Of a stretch of DNA of 40,189 bases, positions 35,176 to 40,189 are shown piece after piece; position 1 is the first letter of the stretch, and every line of letters begins with the position of its first letter. The stretch comes from an uncultured Croceitalea sp. Its GTDB lineage: Bacteria > Bacteroidota > Bacteroidia > Flavobacteriales > Flavobacteriaceae. The stretch spans positions 1 through 40,189 of the forward strand of contig CALGQU010000087.1 in assembly GCA_937959125.1 (NCBI GenBank). Direction: 5' to 3'. The position numbers and the translations under genes are program-made. The notes beneath the pieces were generated by a model that was given only the letters and a program-made list of their open reading frames with translations, searched no databases and was not told the DNA's origin.

Positions 35176-36780
35176 ATGAGCACATACGATAAAAGCATGG
35201 CCCTCACGGGGCAACCGCCAAGGGAAATAAGCTTAAACCAAAAGTTGGCCTCCATAACAGGAATGTTGGGGTTAACCGTTTTGTTGCTGGCAAGTTTTGG
35301 GATCAACTTTCAAAATAAAGGCCTGTGGCTTACCGTGTCCCTAGGTTTGATTACCGCAGGTATTTTGTGGTTTTCCTATGAACAGTACAAAGGCAAGTCT
35401 GCTGGAATTAAAAATGACGGCGTTTGGTTCAAATCGCTCACCAATCTTGGTTTTTGGGGTTGGATTGCCGGTTTGTCCATTACTACCTTTTATTTCATAT
35501 TATACTTTTTCCCCAAATATTTGGGACTGGTAGAAGGCGGTGACAACAAAGGGGTCATAGCCCTTTTTGATCCTTTAAGCAAGGCGTTGAGCGGCAATCC
35601 TGCCAGCCAATGGTTTGTGTACGGTGCCTTGTATACCATTGCCATTTTAGCCTTTGGCATCAAATTTATGTGGAAATACCGGCACAATAGGTATGAGAGA
35701 TTACGTACCATGAGCGTTATGTTTTTCCAAACCGCCTTCGCTTTTATTATTCCAGAGCTTATGGCCAGGTTAAACGGCACCTCCGTATTAAATGGCGGTA
35801 GTCTTCCCTATTATGATTTAAAGAATATTTGGCCATTAAACTATTCCAATTTTGAGGGATACAGAATAAAGGGTTTTTTAAGCTCTGGTGACATTGGTTT
35901 TGCCATGTTGATTTTTGGGATTGTCTCCATTTTTGTCATCACCCCGTTTTTAACCTATAAATATGGTAAACGCTGGTACTGCTCTTGGGTTTGCGGTTGT
36001 GGGGGCTTAGCAGAGACTGCTGGGGATTCCTTTAGGCAATTGAGCGATAAAACGGTTAAGGCATGGAACGTAGAACGATGGATCATCCATAGTGTCATCG
36101 TTTTTGTTACCCTTATGACCACAGCGGTCATCTATTCCTATTTAGGGAATGATACCAGTAAATATTGGTTGACCAAAAGCACCTTTTTAATTGGGGTAGC
36201 CACATTGTTGACCGCAGTTTTCGCTTTGGTTATGATATTCAAAAGAGATCAACTTAAAAAAGATGCCCAATACGGGGCCATCGGCTATTTTGTGATCATC
36301 ATTTCCCTAGTCCTTATCCACTTCTATAGTGGCGAGGGAAATGTATTCCTATTTAAATCCGGTGCTTTGCGTAAAAACTATTCCTTTTTGATCGGGAGTA
36401 TCTTTTCTGGTGTCATAGGTACGGGTTTCTATCCCATTTTTGGGAACCGGGCTTGGTGTCGTTTTGGTTGTCCAATGGCCGGGATCATGGGTTTTCAACA
36501 ACGTTTGTTCTCAAGGTTTAGGATTACCACTAACGGGGGGCAATGTATTTCTTGCGGGAACTGCTCCACCTATTGCGAAATGGGAATTGATGTTAGGGCA
36601 TACGCCCAAAAAGGGGAAAACGTGGTACGTTCCAGTTGTGTAGGTTGTGGTATTTGTTCCGCCGTTTGCCCGCGTGGTGTTCTTAAATTGGAAAATGGCC
36701 CATTGGAAGGTCGTATAGACAGCAACCAAGTACTACTAGGTAACGATGTAGATTTAATGAACCTTGTGAATCAAAAATAA
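35176..36780 (+). CDS. Membrane polyferredoxin (NapH/CcoG-like) 4Fe-4S protein
   Basis: Multi-pass; WYCSWVCGCGGLAET, RAWCRFGCPMAG, two ferredoxin motifs CISCGNCSTYC and CVGCGICSAVCPRG. Confidence 0.9.
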   Translation: MSTYDKSMALTGQPPREISLNQKLASITGMLGLTVLLLASFGINFQNKGLWLTVSLGLITAGILWFSYEQYKGKSAGIKNDGVWFKSLTNLGFWGWIAGLSITTFYFILYFFPKYLGLVEGGDNKGVIALFDPLSKALSGNPASQWFVYGALYTIAILAFGIKFMWKYRHNRYERLRTMSVMFFQTAFAFIIPELMARLNGTSVLNGGSLPYYDLKNIWPLNYSNFEGYRIKGFLSSGDIGFAMLIFGIVSIFVITPFLTYKYGKRWYCSWVCGCGGLAETAGDSFRQLSDKTVKAWNVERWIIHSVIVFVTLMTTAVIYSYLGNDTSKYWLTKSTFLIGVATLLTAVFALVMIFKRDQLKKDAQYGAIGYFVIIISLVLIHFYSGEGNVFLFKSGALRKNYSFLIGSIFSGVIGTGFYPIFGNRAWCRFGCPMAGIMGFQQRLFSRFRITTNGGQCISCGNCSTYCEMGIDVRAYAQKGENVVRSSCVGCGICSAVCPRGVLKLENGPLEGRIDSNQVLLGNDVDLMNLVNQK

Positions 36781-36782
36781 AC

Positions 36783-37250
36783 ATGATCAGGCTTGCCGTT
36801 GCTTTTGTATTTTTCCTTTCCCTAACGATAAAAATGTACCATAGGGATTATTATGAAAACGGAAAGGTAAAAGCGGAAGGTTGGAAATTGACGGACTCCA
36901 AAGAGGATTTCTGGAAATTCTACTACTCCAATGGGAAACTTATGATGCAAGGGCATTATAAAAAGAGCAAAAAGGTGGGGTACTGGTATTTCTATAATAA
37001 CAACGGCAAACTTTCAAGTGAAGGCCATTACGAAGCAGGCAAGAAAGCCAAATGGTGGCTGTTCTACGACCAAAACGGCAAGGTAGACCACAAATGCCAA
37101 TTAAAAGACGGTATCAAAAACGGGTACTGCCTAAAGTACATGGATGAAGAACTTACGTCTGCAGAAAAATACAAAAACGGGGAAAAGATAAAAGAATGGT
37201 TTAGCTTTAGCAGTTTTAAAAAGGAGAACAAACTCTCCGACCTAAAGTAA
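36783..37250 (+). CDS. YwqK/MORN-like repeat protein
   Basis: Repeated YYxNGKxxxEGxxxxxxKxGxWxFY units. Confidence 0.8.
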   Translation: MIRLAVAFVFFLSLTIKMYHRDYYENGKVKAEGWKLTDSKEDFWKFYYSNGKLMMQGHYKKSKKVGYWYFYNNNGKLSSEGHYEAGKKAKWWLFYDQNGKVDHKCQLKDGIKNGYCLKYMDEELTSAEKYKNGEKIKEWFSFSSFKKENKLSDLK

Positions 37251-37939
37251 TGGCCAATATCAAAGTAATTATTCCGGCATTCAATGAAGCTGACTCCATT
37301 GGTTTGGTTATCCGGGAACTCCCCAAGACTGTTTCAGAGATTGTAGTGGTCAACAATAATTCTACGGATGATACCGTAAAGAACGCAGAAGAAGCAGGTG
37401 CTACGGTACTTACGGAAAACAGAAAAGGGTATGGTTATGCCTGTTTAAAAGGATTGGATTACATAGCCTCGCAATCCAAACAGCCGGATATTATCGTATT
37501 TATTGATGGGGACTATTCTGATTATCCAGAAGAATTGGATAAAGTGGTCGCCCCAATACTAGAGAACAATATGGACATGGTCATTGGGGCTAGAAGAAAA
37601 GAGCTACGGGAAGCCGGTTCCATGACTTTTCCCCAAATTTTTGGTAATGAACTCGCCACTTTTTTAATGAAATTGCTGTTCAGGGCCAACTTTACGGATT
37701 TAGGACCATTTAGGGCAATTAAGTACGAAAAACTCAAAGAATTGCAGATGCAGGACAAGACATATGGATGGACTGTGGAAATGCAATTAAAAGCCGTTCG
37801 CAAAAAACTGGCATATACCGAAGTACCAGTGCGTTACAAGAAAAGAATTGGCGTCTCAAAAGTATCAGGTACCGTAAAAGGTGCTATATTTGCAGGCATT
37901 AAAATTCTAGGTTGGATTTTTAAATACAGCATTAAATAA
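37250..37939 (+). CDS. GT2 family glycosyltransferase (DPM/DPG-synthase-like)
   Basis: VIIPAFNEADSIGLVI, VVVNNNSTDDT, FIDGDYSDYPEEL, GWTVEMQLKAV. Confidence 0.88.
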   Translation: MANIKVIIPAFNEADSIGLVIRELPKTVSEIVVVNNNSTDDTVKNAEEAGATVLTENRKGYGYACLKGLDYIASQSKQPDIIVFIDGDYSDYPEELDKVVAPILENNMDMVIGARRKELREAGSMTFPQIFGNELATFLMKLLFRANFTDLGPFRAIKYEKLKELQMQDKTYGWTVEMQLKAVRKKLAYTEVPVRYKKRIGVSKVSGTVKGAIFAGIKILGWIFKYSIK

Positions 37940-37941
37940 TT

Positions 37942-39426
37942 ATGGGACTAACAATTGCTTACATCATTATTGCCGTTTACAGTTTCGCGTTAATTTTAAT
38001 TTTCTGCTACAGCCTGGCCCAACTTAATTTATTGGTTAATTATTTGAGCAATAAAAAGCAAAATGACGAGGCCCCCAAATTCAACTTATTGGACCCAAAA
38101 GAAATTCCACACGTTACCATTCAGCTCCCTATCTACAATGAGGAATATGTGATGGAGCGCTTATTGGAAAACATCGCCAAAATAGAATATCCAAGTAGTA
38201 AATTGGAAATCCAAGTTTTGGATGACTCTACAGACGATACGGTTATTGGAACCGCTGCCCATATCAAAGCATTGCAAAAAACAGGGTTGGATATCCAGCA
38301 TATTAGAAGAACCAATAGACAAGGTTTTAAGGCAGGAGCCTTAAAAGAAGGTCTGGAAGTCGCAAAAGGGGAATTTGTCGCCATTTTTGATGCAGATTTT
38401 CTACCGGAGAGCGATTGGCTCAAAAAGACCGTTCCTTACTTCAAGGATAGCGAGATTGGTGTGGTACAGACCCGTTGGGGCCATATCAATAGGGATTTCA
38501 ATTCCTTAACAAGGATACAGGCATTTGCTTTGGATGCCCATTTTACCTTGGAACAGGTAGGTAGAAATTCCAAAGGACATTTTATAAACTTCAACGGAAC
38601 TGCCGGTATTTGGAGAAAAGAATGCATCTTGGATGCAGGCAATTGGGAAGGTGATACCTTAACGGAAGATTTGGATTTAAGTTATCGAGCACAGCTTAAG
38701 GATTGGAAATTCAAATACTTGGAAGATGTAGAAACCCCTGCAGAGCTTCCCGTAGTAATGAGTGCCGCACGTTCACAACAATTCCGTTGGAACAAAGGCG
38801 GTGCGGAAAACTTTAGAAAAACCGTAGCCAGTGTCGTAAAAGCAAAGAATATTGACTTTAAGACCAAATTCCACGGGGTCATGCATCTTTTGAACAGTAG
38901 CATGTTCCTTTGCGTTTTTATTGTTGCCCTATTAAGTATTCCCATGCTGTACATTAAGAATACTTATGGCCATTTAGGCTGGGTTTTTGAAGTAACCAGC
39001 TTCTTTATCGTAAGTACCATCATCCTTTTCTTTTGCTATTGGTACACCTATAAAAGCATTCAAGGGAGTGGTTTTGATAAGTTTATCGACTACATCAAAC
39101 TGTTCTTTACCTTTTTCTCCGTAGCGTTGGGCTTATCACTACACAATTCCATTGCGGTTATGGAAGGCCATTTAGGAAAACGAAGCGAGTTTGTACGTAC
39201 TCCTAAATTTAATATCAATAGCCTTACGGATAGTTGGAAGGGAAATCGCTATTTGGCCACCAAACTATCCCCCAACATGATTATTGAGTTCGCATTGATG
39301 CTCTATTTCCTATTTGGAATGTACAGTGCCGTACCCCTCAATGATTATGGTCTTTTTCCATTCCACTTGATGTTGTTCTTAGGTTTTGGCTTTGTATTCT
39401 TTAAATCCTTGACCGCAAAGGCGTAA
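37942..39426 (+). CDS. Cellulose-synthase-like processive GT2 glycosyltransferase
   Basis: TIQLPIYNEEYVMERLLENI, DDSTDDT, FDADFLPESDWL, NGTAGIWR, DTLTEDLDLSYRAQ, QQFRWNKG; flanking TM segments. Confidence 0.9.
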   Translation: MGLTIAYIIIAVYSFALILIFCYSLAQLNLLVNYLSNKKQNDEAPKFNLLDPKEIPHVTIQLPIYNEEYVMERLLENIAKIEYPSSKLEIQVLDDSTDDTVIGTAAHIKALQKTGLDIQHIRRTNRQGFKAGALKEGLEVAKGEFVAIFDADFLPESDWLKKTVPYFKDSEIGVVQTRWGHINRDFNSLTRIQAFALDAHFTLEQVGRNSKGHFINFNGTAGIWRKECILDAGNWEGDTLTEDLDLSYRAQLKDWKFKYLEDVETPAELPVVMSAARSQQFRWNKGGAENFRKTVASVVKAKNIDFKTKFHGVMHLLNSSMFLCVFIVALLSIPMLYIKNTYGHLGWVFEVTSFFIVSTIILFFCYWYTYKSIQGSGFDKFIDYIKLFFTFFSVALGLSLHNSIAVMEGHLGKRSEFVRTPKFNINSLTDSWKGNRYLATKLSPNMIIEFALMLYFLFGMYSAVPLNDYGLFPFHLMLFLGFGFVFFKSLTAKA

Positions 39427-39469
39427 GAAAGTCATCAAGAAACTAATAAGGTTGGTTCTTTTTTTATTT

Positions 39470-40078
39470 ATGAGACGGCTAATCCAATATATACTTTTAG
39501 TGACCGCAACCTTTGTCTTTAGCCAAAAAGAAATTGATTCTAATGTAGTTTCCCAAATTAGGTTTTTAAAATCTAAAAAAGTTTCCAAGCTTTTCAACTC
39601 AAGGGCCAAGACCCTTGTTTACGGAAAGGATATTCAACGTGTTATTGTTAGATGCGTAATCAATCCAAACAATAAGGACTTTGACATAAATGCCTTTTCT
39701 CTTGTAGATAGGAAAAACAAGGTGAGATATCGCTTATCCGATGTTTCCGCATATTATACTATAGGAGGGCCCAAAATTAAACGCTACTGGCGGGAACAGC
39801 CTTTTGACAAAAAAGGAAAGCCTGTTGAATCTTTTTATGCTACCTATGACGATACGGTAATTGACAGTTTTACCCAAGATGACTTTGAGAACTTCTATCT
39901 GTCAGAATCAACTTTTTCATTTACCAGTGGTCAAAAAGTCGCTACATACTTCGGCCTGGTTAAAGCAAAAAAGAAATTCACTACAGATCTCTACTTCGTT
40001 CTAAATAAAAAATTTCTAAAAATTAAGGAATATGAACTTTATCATGGGACGAAGAAGATAACCAACGTTAGTTTTTAA
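39470..40078 (+). CDS. Exported protein of unknown function
   Basis: ATG at 39470 gives signal peptide MRRLIQYILLVTATFVFSQ; ORF track starts at 39452. Confidence 0.7.
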   Translation: MRRLIQYILLVTATFVFSQKEIDSNVVSQIRFLKSKKVSKLFNSRAKTLVYGKDIQRVIVRCVINPNNKDFDINAFSLVDRKNKVRYRLSDVSAYYTIGGPKIKRYWREQPFDKKGKPVESFYATYDDTVIDSFTQDDFENFYLSESTFSFTSGQKVATYFGLVKAKKKFTTDLYFVLNKKFLKIKEYELYHGTKKITNVSF

Positions 40079-40095
40079 TTGATAAATTCCTGTCT

Positions 40096-40189
40096 GTGGC
40101 AACGAATATTATATCATATCTAAAACTACACAAGCTCCCCCTACTCATTGCACTACTATCCCTGTTGTTCTATTGCATCTTTGCCTATG
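40096..40189 (+). CDS. Start of a membrane protein running off the window, possibly a lipid-linked glycosyltransferase
   Basis: Open frame from GTG: ATNIISYLKLHKLPLLIALLSLLFYCIFAY; function only guessed from context. Confidence 0.35.
   Translation, partial: MATNIISYLKLHKLPLLIALLSLLFYCIFAY

Noticed and set aside
36783-37250. Toxin-antitoxin module
   Set aside because: YwqK repeats alone do not make a TA pair; no toxin gene adjacent.
39436-39465. Terminator between the cellulose-synthase-like GT and the next gene
   Set aside because: T-tract present but the stem (AAGAA/TTCTT) is very weak.

Overview
This 40.2 kb window is chromosomal, gene-dense, and looks like a marine Flavobacteriaceae/Bacteroidota genome, judged by protein content, mevalonate genes, lipoprotein signals and TAnnTTTG-type -7 boxes. 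I see no phage, transposon, CRISPR array or rRNA. Left part (1-21.8 kb) is mostly core: Sua5 C-terminus, Prc, SurE, LpxB, NlpC/P60, ComEC, POT transporter, DPP-IV, class II HMG-CoA reductase plus GHMP kinase, PpiD-like PPIase, CNNM protein, LptC, TPR protein, an outer-membrane protein, CoaX and tRNA-Phe. Right part (22-40 kb) is more accessory: a lone GH32; an arsenosugar-type cluster (exported rhodanese, TIGR04282-like, PNP, TIGR04283-like) without ArsS or ArsM; a same-strand run of amidase, pseudo-amidase, short Omp85 protein, lipoprotein and GH113-like protein; and a DUF547 / FAD oxidoreductase / membrane polyferredoxin / YwqK / glycosyltransferase block. The main points for a second look are: (1) a co-oriented Amidase_3 pair in which one paralogue has lost all three predicted zinc ligands but kept the catalytic Glu position; (2) terminator hairpins embedded in coding sequence, two of them (lptC and the GH113-like lipoprotein) at the 5' end of the downstream gene, which could make transcription depend on translation; (3) the split arsenosugar/redox/glycosyltransferase locus; (4) an ORF-track-missed 33-aa membrane peptide behind an inverted repeat overlapping a -7 box. 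All calls come from reading the sequence by eye; no searches or folding were run.
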